Source: Tunicatimonas pelagia
GTDB lineage: Bacteria > Bacteroidota > Bacteroidia > Cytophagales > Cyclobacteriaceae
DNA: 64,000 nucleotides
Direction of reading: 5' to 3'
Assembly: GCF_030506325.1 (NCBI RefSeq)
Contig: NZ_CP120683.1
Location: 4,601,001 to 4,665,000 of the forward strand
Below the pieces are notes generated by a model, which ran no database searches, was not told where the DNA came from, and saw nothing but the letters and a program-made list of their open reading frames with translations. The translations under genes were made by a program, and so were the position numbers. Position 1 is the first letter of the stretch. Each line of letters opens with the position of its first letter. This document shows, in pieces, positions 34,164 through 43,900 of this stretch.

Positions 34164-36536
34164 ATGCTTCGACACACCTTTCTACTCATTTACCGCAACT
34201 TCAAACGCTTTCGTAGCACATTCTTCATCAATCTTATCGGCTTATCATCGGGCTTGGCCTGTGCGCTGCTTATTTTCTTGTGGGTAAACGATGAGTTGAA
34301 GGTAGATAAGTTCCATGAGAAAGATGCTCGGCTGTATCAGGTGATGGAGGATATGAATCAGGCTGATGGTATCACTACGCAGGAGGGGACGCCGGGCTTA
34401 CTGGCCGAGTCCTTAGCCGAAGATATGCCGGAAGTGGAATACGCTACGGCGGTTACCCCATCGGTTTGGTTCGGGGATTTTATACTATCGGTCGATGAGA
34501 AAAGTGTGAAAGCGCCCGGACAATTTGCCGGAGAAGATTTCTTTACCGTTTTTTCGTACAACTTATTGCAGGGAGAAGAAAGTCAGATGCTAACGGATAA
34601 AAATTCAGTGGTTATCTCTGAGGATGTTGCGATTCGTTTGTTCGGGACTACTGAAAATGTAGTGGGCAAAGCGCTGGACTGGCATCTGTTACAATTTACG
34701 CAAACAGCTACTATCTCCGGTATATTTGCAAATGTTCCTAGTAATTCCACCGCTCAATTTGATTTTGTCCTGTCGTTTGAGGCATTCAAGGAGATCAACC
34801 CGGGGGTGAAGAGTTGGGGGAATAATGGTCCTAATACATTTCTGGTACTTCAGAAGGGTACTGATGTGGCGGCATTTAACCAAAAAATTGAACGTTATAT
34901 TGACGGTAAGTACCAGGAAAATGATTTTCGTACGCTGTTTGTTCGCCCTTACTCATCGGGCTATTTACACGGAACCTACGAAAACGGAGTACAAACCGGA
35001 GGGCGAATTGAGTACGTCCATCTGTTCTCTATCATTGCCATTTTCATTCTGGTGATCGCCTGTATCAATTTCATGAATTTATCTACTGCTAAGGCATCCC
35101 GCCGGGTGAAGGAGGTAGGTGTAAAAAAAGCGGTTGGGGCTAGCCGATCTACCTTAGTTGCTCAGTATCTAGGTGAATCTTTTCTGATGTCGTTCCTGTC
35201 GCTGCTGACTGCTATTGTATTAGTTGCCTTGTTATTACCCCAGTTCAACATGATTACGGGTAAGCAATTATCACTGGAGTTTACTCCTTCCCTCATTCTG
35301 TCTTTACTAGGAATTATCCTCTTCACCGCGCTGATAGCAGGGAGTTATCCGGCTCTGTATCTTTCGGGCTTTAATCCGACGAAGGTGCTCAAGGGAAAAT
35401 TAGAAAGCTCGGTAGGAGAAATGTGGGCACGTAAGGGACTGGTCGTATTTCAGTTTGCTCTTTCGGTTATATTAATCGTATCTGTCTGGATAGTGTATCA
35501 GCAAATTGCGTTTGTACAGAACCGGAATCTAGGGTATGACAAAGAGAATCTAATTACTTTTCCGATGGACGGAAAGATCGCTGAAAACCCAGAAACCTTT
35601 TTGTCCGAAATAAAACGGGTTCCCGGAGTGGTGAATGCTTCCAGTATGCAACAAAATGTGGTTGGCAGCGATGCTTCAACGGTTGGACTCAGTTGGGAAG
35701 GGAAGAATCCCGACGATGTGGTTGAGTTCTGGAACTTTAGCATGGGCTACGATATGATGGAGACATTGGATCTAGAAATAGTAGATGGACGAAGCTTTTC
35801 ACGCCAATTTAGCACCGATAGTTCAGCGATTATTTTCAACGAAACTGCCATTGAACTGATGGGGTTATCCAACCCAGTAGGGGCTACGGTAAATCTCTGG
35901 GGCCAAGACCGGCAGATTATTGGAGTGGTAAAGGACTTTCACTTTGAATCGTTACACCAATCAGTAAAACCTGCATTTATAAAAGCAGATTTTGAGTTTG
36001 CGATGAATATTGTAGCTCGCATAGAAGCCGGTAAGGAACGAGAAACATTAGCTCAGCTTCAGGAGTTTTATCAGGACTTCAATCCTGGCTACTCATTTGA
36101 TTATCAGTTCGTAGACGCAGACTATCAGGCACTTTATGCGGCTGAGCAGCGGGTGTCCACTTTATCCAAATATTTTGCGGGGTTAGCAATTCTTATCTCC
36201 TGCTTAGGTCTTTTTGGTTTAGCAGCTTTCACGGCAGAGCGCCGGTTAAAGGAAATTGGTATCCGCAAAATATTGGGCTCTAGCGATTTTGGCATTGTTC
36301 GTTTATTATCGACGGATTTTACCAAAATGGTGTTAGCATCTATTGTTATCGCGCTACCAATAAGCTACTTCATTGCCCAGCAGTGGCTAGAAGGGTTTGC
36401 TTTTAGCATTTCACTTCAATGGTGGTATTTTGCCGGAGCGGGATTGGTAGCCTTACTCATTGCCTGGTTTACCGTAGGTCTACAAACCGTGAAAGCCGCC
36501 CGAATCAATCCAGCGGATTGCTTGCGGGACGAGTAA
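34164..36536 (+). CDS. FtsX/MacB-type ABC permease
   Basis: 790 residues with no prefix domain; it begins MLRHTFLLIYRNFKRFRSTF. The layout is one N-terminal helix (FFINLIGLSSGLACALLIFLW), a periplasmic MacB-like domain, three helices with STAKASRRVKEVGVKKAVGA, a second periplasmic domain, and three C-terminal helices with RRLKEIGIRKILGSS. The ending INPADCLRDE is shared with its relatives. It is the third such permease here, again with no ATP-binding subunit alongside. Probably an exporter or lipoprotein/lipid-handling mechanotransmitter; the substrate is unknown. Confidence 0.88.
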   Translation: MLRHTFLLIYRNFKRFRSTFFINLIGLSSGLACALLIFLWVNDELKVDKFHEKDARLYQVMEDMNQADGITTQEGTPGLLAESLAEDMPEVEYATAVTPSVWFGDFILSVDEKSVKAPGQFAGEDFFTVFSYNLLQGEESQMLTDKNSVVISEDVAIRLFGTTENVVGKALDWHLLQFTQTATISGIFANVPSNSTAQFDFVLSFEAFKEINPGVKSWGNNGPNTFLVLQKGTDVAAFNQKIERYIDGKYQENDFRTLFVRPYSSGYLHGTYENGVQTGGRIEYVHLFSIIAIFILVIACINFMNLSTAKASRRVKEVGVKKAVGASRSTLVAQYLGESFLMSFLSLLTAIVLVALLLPQFNMITGKQLSLEFTPSLILSLLGIILFTALIAGSYPALYLSGFNPTKVLKGKLESSVGEMWARKGLVVFQFALSVILIVSVWIVYQQIAFVQNRNLGYDKENLITFPMDGKIAENPETFLSEIKRVPGVVNASSMQQNVVGSDASTVGLSWEGKNPDDVVEFWNFSMGYDMMETLDLEIVDGRSFSRQFSTDSSAIIFNETAIELMGLSNPVGATVNLWGQDRQIIGVVKDFHFESLHQSVKPAFIKADFEFAMNIVARIEAGKERETLAQLQEFYQDFNPGYSFDYQFVDADYQALYAAEQRVSTLSKYFAGLAILISCLGLFGLAAFTAERRLKEIGIRKILGSSDFGIVRLLSTDFTKMVLASIVIALPISYFIAQQWLEGFAFSISLQWWYFAGAGLVALLIAWFTVGLQTVKAARINPADCLRDE

Positions 36537-36568
36537 AGAAACAGCTAAGAACTCTAAAGTGCGAAAGG

Positions 36569-38089
36569 CTAATTGTAGGCTACTTTATTGATGAAGAACA
36601 CTTTGCGAGTGGAGCTTAGGCCGGAGTCAGCAATAGAACGAATATCTTGGGTGCCGTGCACGTAGAAGTATTCATCGTACCACTTTTGAATACCAAATAC
36701 CTCTTTGTCATTCTTACGCACTTCATCCTCTGGTCGGGGTAAAGCTACTTCGCTGGTAGCTACATCCTGTACTTCGCCGTTATCTTGAATGACCTTAGAA
36801 GTAATCTCACCGTCGAAGGAGTACATGAGCACTACTCGGTCTTGCTGGGAGTTTACATGAACCAGTTGCTTGAGCTGCATACTTTTAGCGTTGTCTAGTT
36901 TAAACGCATGGTCCCACAGTAGCTCGCCCTTTTTGTCGAAGCATACTGCAATGGCGTGGGTGTAGCGATACCCATCAAAGTACATGTTATTGTCGCGGTA
37001 TGAGCCGTACCCACCAAAACCGCTGTAGTAATAGCTGTTGTATTTAGGGTAGTAAGCCTCGCCCAGCATGATGTACTTATCACCATCGGCAATAAGCTCG
37101 TGTACCACCATTCGGTAGTTGAGGCGAATTTTCCGGCCTTCTTGCTTTTTCTTTTCCAATCGACGTTTTACGCGTTCTTCACGGCGTTCGCGCATGTAAC
37201 CGAAAAAATTTTCCAGGTCGGCGTAGCTGTAGTAGCGCATCTGCTGCTCCCCATTGGGGCTGAGGGTAGCCACGAACAGCCCTCGGGAGTAGCGGGAGCG
37301 TTTAGGGCCGTAGGTACCCGCCAGAAACTGCTTCTGCCCATCAAATTCGGTAACCTGCGCGTCCAGTAGGTTACGCCTACCCTGCGGTTTAAGCGGAGCA
37401 CTCTGAAGCAGATTGCTGTATTGATCGTAAGCTTTCACTGTAACGGTCTTCACCTTCTCCGGGGTGACCTCGGCAATCAGTACGTCAAAGGTATTGTCGC
37501 GCTTATTCGGGATAATATCAATAATTTCTCCGTTTTCGCGGTAGATATCCGGCAGAACCCTAATTTTTCGTAAGAGCATATCGTAGTGCACCACCACCGG
37601 GCGGTAGTTAACGTTTCCGCCCAGCACCACAGTCTGACCGATAATCTCAAAGAACTCCAGGTTTACCGGAACAATTCGTCGGATAGAATGATAGGCTGTG
37701 TCGCCACTGGCTACTTCCATGTTCATCATTTCCATCGCCTTATCCTGGTATTGCCCCTTCTGAAACAAAATGCATAATTGCCCCCGGTCATAGTCGTAGC
37801 CTCGCAACGATAGCAAACTGTTAAGTTCGTAAGAGCGTTTCCACTTTTCGTTGAGATCAGTATCGTAGTAAATAAATTCCCACAAGCGGGTTCCATTTTT
37901 CTGTCGCGCCTCGGTTTCTCGGAACAGCATCAATCCTCGTTCTTCGGCCGAGACAACCACGTAATTATCGCTGTTGTTGTCAATCTCAATCTCAATCCGC
38001 TCCGGCTGAACAATCTGGCTCATCGACAGTGGGGCAATGCCTAAAAATAGTAGAGTAAAAATGAAGCTAGTATATATCCAGTCTCTCAT
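36569..38089 (-). CDS. Exported protein of unknown function
   Basis: 506 residues with an N-terminal signal (WIYTSFIFTLLFLGIAPLSMSQ). The mature part is mostly beta-strand with many aromatic residues, a repeated reporter-like pattern (GKQ-FLAGTYGPKRS, YIMLGEAYYPKYN) and a Tyr/Gly-rich loop (SYYYSGFGGYGSYRDNNMYF). A strongly basic stretch (RREERVKRRLEKKKQEGRK) lies in the middle. This might be a beta-propeller-like periplasmic protein. I do not recognise the family. It is convergent with the permease upstream, 32 bp apart. Confidence 0.75.
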   Translation of the reverse strand: MRDWIYTSFIFTLLFLGIAPLSMSQIVQPERIEIEIDNNSDNYVVVSAEERGLMLFRETEARQKNGTRLWEFIYYDTDLNEKWKRSYELNSLLSLRGYDYDRGQLCILFQKGQYQDKAMEMMNMEVASGDTAYHSIRRIVPVNLEFFEIIGQTVVLGGNVNYRPVVVHYDMLLRKIRVLPDIYRENGEIIDIIPNKRDNTFDVLIAEVTPEKVKTVTVKAYDQYSNLLQSAPLKPQGRRNLLDAQVTEFDGQKQFLAGTYGPKRSRYSRGLFVATLSPNGEQQMRYYSYADLENFFGYMRERREERVKRRLEKKKQEGRKIRLNYRMVVHELIADGDKYIMLGEAYYPKYNSYYYSGFGGYGSYRDNNMYFDGYRYTHAIAVCFDKKGELLWDHAFKLDNAKSMQLKQLVHVNSQQDRVVLMYSFDGEITSKVIQDNGEVQDVATSEVALPRPEDEVRKNDKEVFGIQKWYDEYFYVHGTQDIRSIADSGLSSTRKVFFINKVAYN

Positions 38090-38180
38090 AAAATCAGGTT
38101 GATGAACGGCCTTCGTTAATATGATAACAAAAAAGCCTATAGAAATTTACGGAATTTTAGAAAAAATTAAAAACAACATA

Positions 38181-38235
38181 CTAATGATTAATGTCGGTGA
38201 GTATAAATCATTATTCACTAATCATTAATCATCAT
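38181..38235. repeat. ATTAATCAT-type intergenic repeat
   Basis: Partly complementary arms (CTAATGATTAATG near 38181-38193 and AATCATTAATCAT near 38220-38232) lie directly before the glycosyltransferase gene. It is a member of the same repeat family as at 18082-18151. Confidence 0.5.
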
Positions 38236-38251
38236 CGTCTATATTTGCCCT

Positions 38252-39268
38252 ATGGCGAAAAAACTTAAAGTATTGATACTCCGCTTTTCTTCTATCGGAG
38301 ACATTGTGCTTACCACCCCGGTTCCTCGAACCCTAAAAACCCAATTAGAGGCTGAGGTACACTACGCTACTAAGCAGCAGTATCATTCCCTAATGGCAAC
38401 GAACCCATATATCGATAAAATCTACTTGTTAGAAAACAAACTATCGTCGCTCATTGCCCAGCTGAGGCTAGAAAAGTACGACTACATTATTGACTTACAC
38501 AACAATCTTCGCACGCAAATTATCAAGAAACGCTTGGGGATTAAAAGCCATAGCTTTTCCAAACTAAACGTGGAGAAGTGGCTGATGGTTAACTTTAAAA
38601 TTGATAAGCTGCCCAATGTGCATATTGTAGACCGTTATATGCAAACGGTAGCGCCACTGGGTGTGAAAATGGATAGTTTGGGATTAGACTACTTTATACC
38701 GGAGCAAGATGAAGTAGAGCCGGACTGGCTGCCCGAAACCCACCGCGAAGGATTTGTAGCGTACGCCATTGGAGCACAATTTAATACTAAAAAGCTTCCG
38801 GTAGATCGGATGATTGAACTGTGTGACCGAATTAATAAACCCATTATTCTTTTGGGCGACAAGAACGACTGGGAAACCGGGGAGCAGGTAGCGCAATTTT
38901 TTGCTCGTGATGAAGCTTCGCACGATTATGAAGAGAAATTAGCGGAGCTGGGTAAGAAAGCCCTAATCTGGAATGCCTGCGGAAAGTTTAACCTTAACCA
39001 ATCGGCTTCTATTGTGCGGCAGGCTCGCTACGTATTTACCCACGATACCGGGCTTATGCATATTGCGGCGGCGTTTAAGAAGAATATTTTTTGCATTTGG
39101 GGAAACACTATTCCCGCATTTGGCATGTACCCCTACCGTACCAAATTTACAGTGTTAGAAAACAACCGGGTCAGTTGTCGCCCCTGTTCCAAAATAGGCT
39201 ATCAGCAGTGCCCCAAAAAACATTTTCGCTGTATGCGCGGTATAACCTTCGACTTTTATTTACCTTAA
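38252..39268 (+). CDS. Glycosyltransferase family 9 (heptosyltransferase-like)
   Basis: 338 residues, normal for GT9. It begins KVLILRFSSIGDIVLTTPVPRTLK, the typical N-terminal acceptor-domain strand and helix. The C-terminal nucleotide-sugar half has YVFTHDTGLMHIAAAF with the conserved D-x-G-x-x-H, followed by FCIWGNTIP. A Cys-containing tail (CRPCSKIGYQQCPKKHFRCM) is common in the Bacteroidota members. The family transfers sugars such as heptose to lipopolysaccharide core. Exact donor and acceptor are not determined. It stands alone between repeat-filled gaps. Confidence 0.88.
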   Translation: MAKKLKVLILRFSSIGDIVLTTPVPRTLKTQLEAEVHYATKQQYHSLMATNPYIDKIYLLENKLSSLIAQLRLEKYDYIIDLHNNLRTQIIKKRLGIKSHSFSKLNVEKWLMVNFKIDKLPNVHIVDRYMQTVAPLGVKMDSLGLDYFIPEQDEVEPDWLPETHREGFVAYAIGAQFNTKKLPVDRMIELCDRINKPIILLGDKNDWETGEQVAQFFARDEASHDYEEKLAELGKKALIWNACGKFNLNQSASIVRQARYVFTHDTGLMHIAAAFKKNIFCIWGNTIPAFGMYPYRTKFTVLENNRVSCRPCSKIGYQQCPKKHFRCMRGITFDFYLP

Positions 39269-39272
39269 GCAA

Positions 39273-39340
39273 TAATGATTAATGAATGATGAGTAATGAC
39301 TAATACATCTTTCTCATCAATCATTAATCATCAATCATTA
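39273..39340. repeat. ATTAATCATCA-family inverted repeat
   Basis: The left arm near 39273-39298 (TAATGATTAATGAATGATGAG...) and right arm near 39313-39340 (CTCATCAATCATTAATCATC...) pair over about 20 bases with one or two mismatches. It fills the gap between the glycosyltransferase and glutamate dehydrogenase genes almost completely. Confidence 0.6.
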
Positions 39341-39344
39341 AATT

Positions 39345-40754
39345 ATGGAAAATTACAGCTTTTTTGACAACGTCAATAAGTTCGTCGGGCAAGCCGCCGG
39401 GTACTTAGAGTTACCTCAAGGGCTTCTCGATCAGATCAAACAATGTAATAGTGTTTACCAAATGAACTTTCCAGTAAAGTTGGATAATGGAAACTACGAG
39501 GTAATTGAGGCGTACCGAGTGCAACATTCCCACCACCGCCTGCCGGTAAAGGGAGGTATTCGCTACAGCATGGCGGTAAATGAAGATGAAGTGAAAGCAT
39601 TGGCCGCGCTGATGAGCTACAAGTGCGCCCTAGTAGATGTGCCCTTTGGTGGAGCTAAAGGAGGAGTAAGGATTGATACCCGCAAATACAGCGAAAGCGA
39701 ATTGGAAAAAATTACCCGACGGTATACGACTGAGCTTATTCGCAAGAACTTTATTAGTCCTGCCCAGGATGTACCTGCCCCTGACTACGGAACCGGAGCC
39801 CGGGAGATGGCTTGGATTGCAGATACCTACTCATCAATGAACACTGGTGAGCTTAACGCGCTAGCCTGCGTTACCGGAAAACCCATTTCTTTACACGGAA
39901 TTCGTGGGCGAACCGAAGCTACCGGACGCGGGGTTTTTTACGGTATTCGTACTGCGGTAGATGTTACGGAAGATATGGAAAGCTTGGGTCTAACTCCGGG
40001 TTTGGAGGGCAAACGAATAATTATTCAGGGACTCGGAAACGTAGGATATTACTCTGCCAAATACTTGCAAGAAGGCGGGGCAATTATTACCGGAATTGCC
40101 GAGTACAACGGAGGAATCTATGATCCTAATGGCCTAGATGTAGAGGAAGTATATCAGTTAAAGCAGGAGAAAGGCTCCATTCTCGACTATAAGAATGCTA
40201 AAAATATTCAGAACTCTATTGAGCTGTTAGAGTACGACTGTGATATTTTGGTGCCAGCTGCTTTAGAAAATCAGATTACCGCCGAAAATGCCCCAGGGGT
40301 TAAGGCAAAGATCATTGGCGAAGCAGCCAACGGCCCGGTAACAACCGAAGCAGCCAATATACTTCAGGAGAAGGGATTACGCATATTGCCTGATTTTTAC
40401 TTAAATGCTGGCGGGGTTACTGTATCGTATTTTGAGTGGTTAAAGAACTTATCGCACGTAGCCTTCGGACGCATGGATAAACGCTACGAAGAGCTGACCA
40501 ACCGCAGTATGGTAGCGGCTATGGAGGAGATTACGGGGCATCAGCTTTCGGATACGCAACGAAGCTCACTGGTACGAGGGGCGGGTGAGATTGATATTGT
40601 GAACTCCGGTCTGGAAGAAACAATGATGAACGCCTATTATACCATTTGGGAAATTATGAAAACCAAAGAAACCGGTAGCCTCCGCATAGCTTCTTTCATT
40701 AGCGCGATGGAAAAAATTGCTACCGCCTACGTTGCCCGTGGTATCTTCCCTTGA
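39345..40754 (+). CDS. gdhA: Glutamate dehydrogenase (Glu/Leu/Phe/Val family)
   Basis: 469 residues. The substrate domain contains KGGIRYSMAVNEDEV and the catalytic lysine motif VPFGGAKGGVRID. QDVPAPDYGTGAREMAWI follows, and then the Rossmann domain with IIQGLGNVGYYSAKY. It interconverts glutamate and 2-oxoglutarate plus ammonia with NAD(P). Other members act on branched-chain amino acids, but the QDVPAPD and IRGRTEATGRG motifs fit glutamate enzymes. The enzyme is cytosolic and links nitrogen assimilation to the TCA cycle. Confidence 0.9.
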   Translation: MENYSFFDNVNKFVGQAAGYLELPQGLLDQIKQCNSVYQMNFPVKLDNGNYEVIEAYRVQHSHHRLPVKGGIRYSMAVNEDEVKALAALMSYKCALVDVPFGGAKGGVRIDTRKYSESELEKITRRYTTELIRKNFISPAQDVPAPDYGTGAREMAWIADTYSSMNTGELNALACVTGKPISLHGIRGRTEATGRGVFYGIRTAVDVTEDMESLGLTPGLEGKRIIIQGLGNVGYYSAKYLQEGGAIITGIAEYNGGIYDPNGLDVEEVYQLKQEKGSILDYKNAKNIQNSIELLEYDCDILVPAALENQITAENAPGVKAKIIGEAANGPVTTEAANILQEKGLRILPDFYLNAGGVTVSYFEWLKNLSHVAFGRMDKRYEELTNRSMVAAMEEITGHQLSDTQRSSLVRGAGEIDIVNSGLEETMMNAYYTIWEIMKTKETGSLRIASFISAMEKIATAYVARGIFP

Positions 40755-40772
40755 TGAATTCTATTCGTATTG

Positions 40773-40866
40773 AAGTGTTAAGGTGTTATAGTTCTTGGTA
40801 CTATGGTATTTATTGCATACTGTTGATGTTTCAGCGTAGAGCTGATAATTTAACACCCTAACACTT
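40773..40866. repeat. Long inverted repeat after gdhA
   Basis: AAGTGTTAAGGTGTTA (40773-40788) pairs with TAACACCCTAACACTT (40851-40866) with one mismatch, around a 62-nt loop. It is built from GTGTTA/TAACAC words. It may act as a transcription stop after gdhA. No T-tract follows. Confidence 0.55.
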
Positions 40867-40987
40867 TGAACATTCATTTTACCACCAAATGTGTCATGTG
40901 TAGTATTTGACGTAAAGAGCCAGATTCGCTAGGCATTACTGACCCAATTTTCGCTAGTAAAGAGGGGAAGCAATGTAGTAGTGGGTC

Positions 40988-43900
40988 ATGATGATTTTTG
41001 GGCGAATCGGTTATCAACCATTCATTTTTCTTTTCTTTATTGGTTTTTTTCTAGCGAAGGTCAACGCTACTCAGGCGCAATCCCGAACTTTTCGCTTACC
41101 TACCGGAATTTCGGAAGCAGATTATTTGCCGGGTGAAATTGTGCTGAAAATACGCTCTCAGAGTAGTCCCAGCACCCGCACTGCACGGTCATCGTTGTCG
41201 GTGCTACGGCAGGTTAGGGAGATTACGCAGACACAGCAAATCACTTCGGTGCTCGACCAACCATCTAGAGTAGCCCCTCTCGCTCGGCAGGAGCCAACGG
41301 CTCAAATCTACCGCCTGCATACTGAGCGAGACGTAGTAGCCACTATTAACCAATTGCTGCAACTAGGCGAAGTAGTATACGCCGAACCGTATTACCTGCT
41401 AAAACCACTGAACGAATACATTCCTAATGATCCCGAGGCCGCTAAAAATGGGCAGCAACGCTATCTGGAATCAGTGCAGGCCTACGAAGCCTGGGCTATT
41501 GAACGCAGTAATTCTGATATGCTCATTGGCTACCTGGACACCGGAGTAGAATTTGGTCACCAAGATTTGACTGATAATCTGTACCGCAACGAAGCAGACC
41601 CCATAAACGGCATAGATGACGATGGCGACGGGTATATTGATAATTACGTGGGCTGGGATTTTGCCGACAACGACAACGATCCTACGGCCGATGAGGACCC
41701 GCACGGAACAATGGTTACCGGAGTAGGTAGTGCTAGTGCCGACAATCGGGTGGGAATGGCCGGTCTGGGCTTTAATGCTTCGTATATGCCGATTAAAATC
41801 TTCCGTTCTAAGGATGGGCGGTTTGGGTTCGGCTACGAGGCTATTGCCTACGCCGCTGACCAGGGTTGTAAGGTGATTAATTTGTCGTGGGGCGGGGCTA
41901 ATGCGTATTCTGAATTTGGCCAGGATATGATTAACTACGCCGTGCTGGAAAAAGATGCAGTAGTGGTAGCTGCGGCGGGTAATAGCGGTAAGCAGGAGGA
42001 CTTCTATCCAGCAGCTTTTAACAATGTGCTTTCTGTGGCAATGGCCAACAATGAAGGGGGGCGAGTAGCAAATACCACCTCTAGTTACTTCGTAGACTTA
42101 GTCGCTCCGGGCAGTAGTACCTACACTACCAAAAATGATGATGGGTACGGCAGTGGATCAGGTTCCTCGTTTGCCTCCCCAATGGTAGCCGGAGCCGCTG
42201 CCCTAGTCCGGTCAAAATACCCCGATTTGAGTGCCCCTCAGGTGATGGAAATCATGCGATTATCAGCCAAAGATGTTAGCGACGTAACCGCAAACCAGGG
42301 GTACGATGAAACTTTAGGAGCCGGATTGTTACAAGCCGCTCAGGCCCTAAAACCAATAGAGTCTCCTGCACTACGCATGACAGACTTCGCCTGCCGCAAC
42401 CATGCGGGGCCGTACGCTTACTACGGCGATACGCTCACCATTCGCGTAGATATGCAGAATCTACTTTCAACATCTACCGCTAACACTCAGATTATTCTGT
42501 CGTCAGTTTCCGAGTATGTAACGGTGCTAGATTCAGTATTTCGACCCGGTGCCATTGATTCTTTAGGAACTGTTTCTAATACTACGCAACCGTTTCGGGT
42601 GGTGCTTCGCGATGATTTGCCAGCAAGTGAACAACTGTACTTTCGCTTAGGCTTGGAAGATGGCACGTATCAGGATTATCAGTATTTCTTTATTGTTTCT
42701 TCGTCGAATTATCCGAGTGTCACCAAAAACGATTTGCAAATCACCGTAGGAAATCAAGGTGAAGTAGCCTTTGATCCCAGTGGTTTCTCCGTAGGCAGTG
42801 TTCGCTACCAAAACCAAGCGGTTGCTACCGAAGCCGGACTGCTAATTGGCATTGACTCCGCTTATGTTTCGGATAATTTTATCAATGATTTTACTGAGCT
42901 GAACCGTGAGCAAGATTTTCAGGCGGAAGATAATATCCGTTTTACTAAGGCGGCAGTTCCGGCGTACCAACTTCGCTCGGCCTTCTCTGATGCTAATGCA
43001 ACCAATTCGCTAAGTCTTCGGGTGGAACAAACCTGGCTAGCTGATACCATCAGTACCGAAAATTATATCATATCGGAGTATCGGGTAGTAAATCGGGCCG
43101 ATAGCACCCTCACTGATGTATCCGTTGGTTTATTCACTAATTGGAATTTAGATGATCGAACTGAGAACCGCACAGGTTGGGATGCTACCTATTCATTAGC
43201 CTATTCCTATAGCACCAGCGAAGAAACCTACGCCGGATTAGCTCTGCTGACAAACCAAACGGCTAATCATCAGCCGTTGAATCTGCAAAGTTTAAACGGA
43301 AATACTTCGGATATTGGGGCTGATGTTTCGGAACGGGAAAAATACGATTGGGCTGCCCAAGGAGTCAATAGCTCGCAAGCAGGTACAAACGGAGCGGGAA
43401 ACGATGTAGCTCAGGTGTTAGCTGCTACGGTAGATAGCATTCTGGAGAACCAAGGACAGGTGGTGGCCTTTGCCTGGGTAGCCGGGAGCAGTTTGGCCGA
43501 ATTGCAATCAGCCGCAACCAAGGCGCAAGCATTTTACGCGGACTACCAGAACGAACCAGCGTTATTAACTACTGTATTGGTTTGTACTGACAGCACCGCT
43601 ACTATTCAGTTGGCCGATGATCATCGGTTTTATCAGGATGCTTTAGGTGCTACCCTACTTACTGAGGGACAAGAGCTGACAACGACTGCCATTACCCAAG
43701 ATACCGCACTTTACGCAGCCTCCTTGGCCAAAGGCTACGAAGAACGAATCAAGAAGATCAATGTCTTAATTCGAGAGCCCCGAGCCGCTTTTTCAGTCAT
43801 TGATAGCCTAAATCCAGGTTGGCAAAACGATACGCTATTTTTAGACGAGACAAAGAACTATGTTCTCAATTTTCAGGATGAAAGCCTGAATGCCGTAGCT

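Noticed and set aside
38240-38247. TATATTTG as a -7 promoter box of the glycosyltransferase gene
   Set aside because: It ends four bases before the ATG and has no TTG at the right distance; transcription would be practically leaderless, so chance is likelier.
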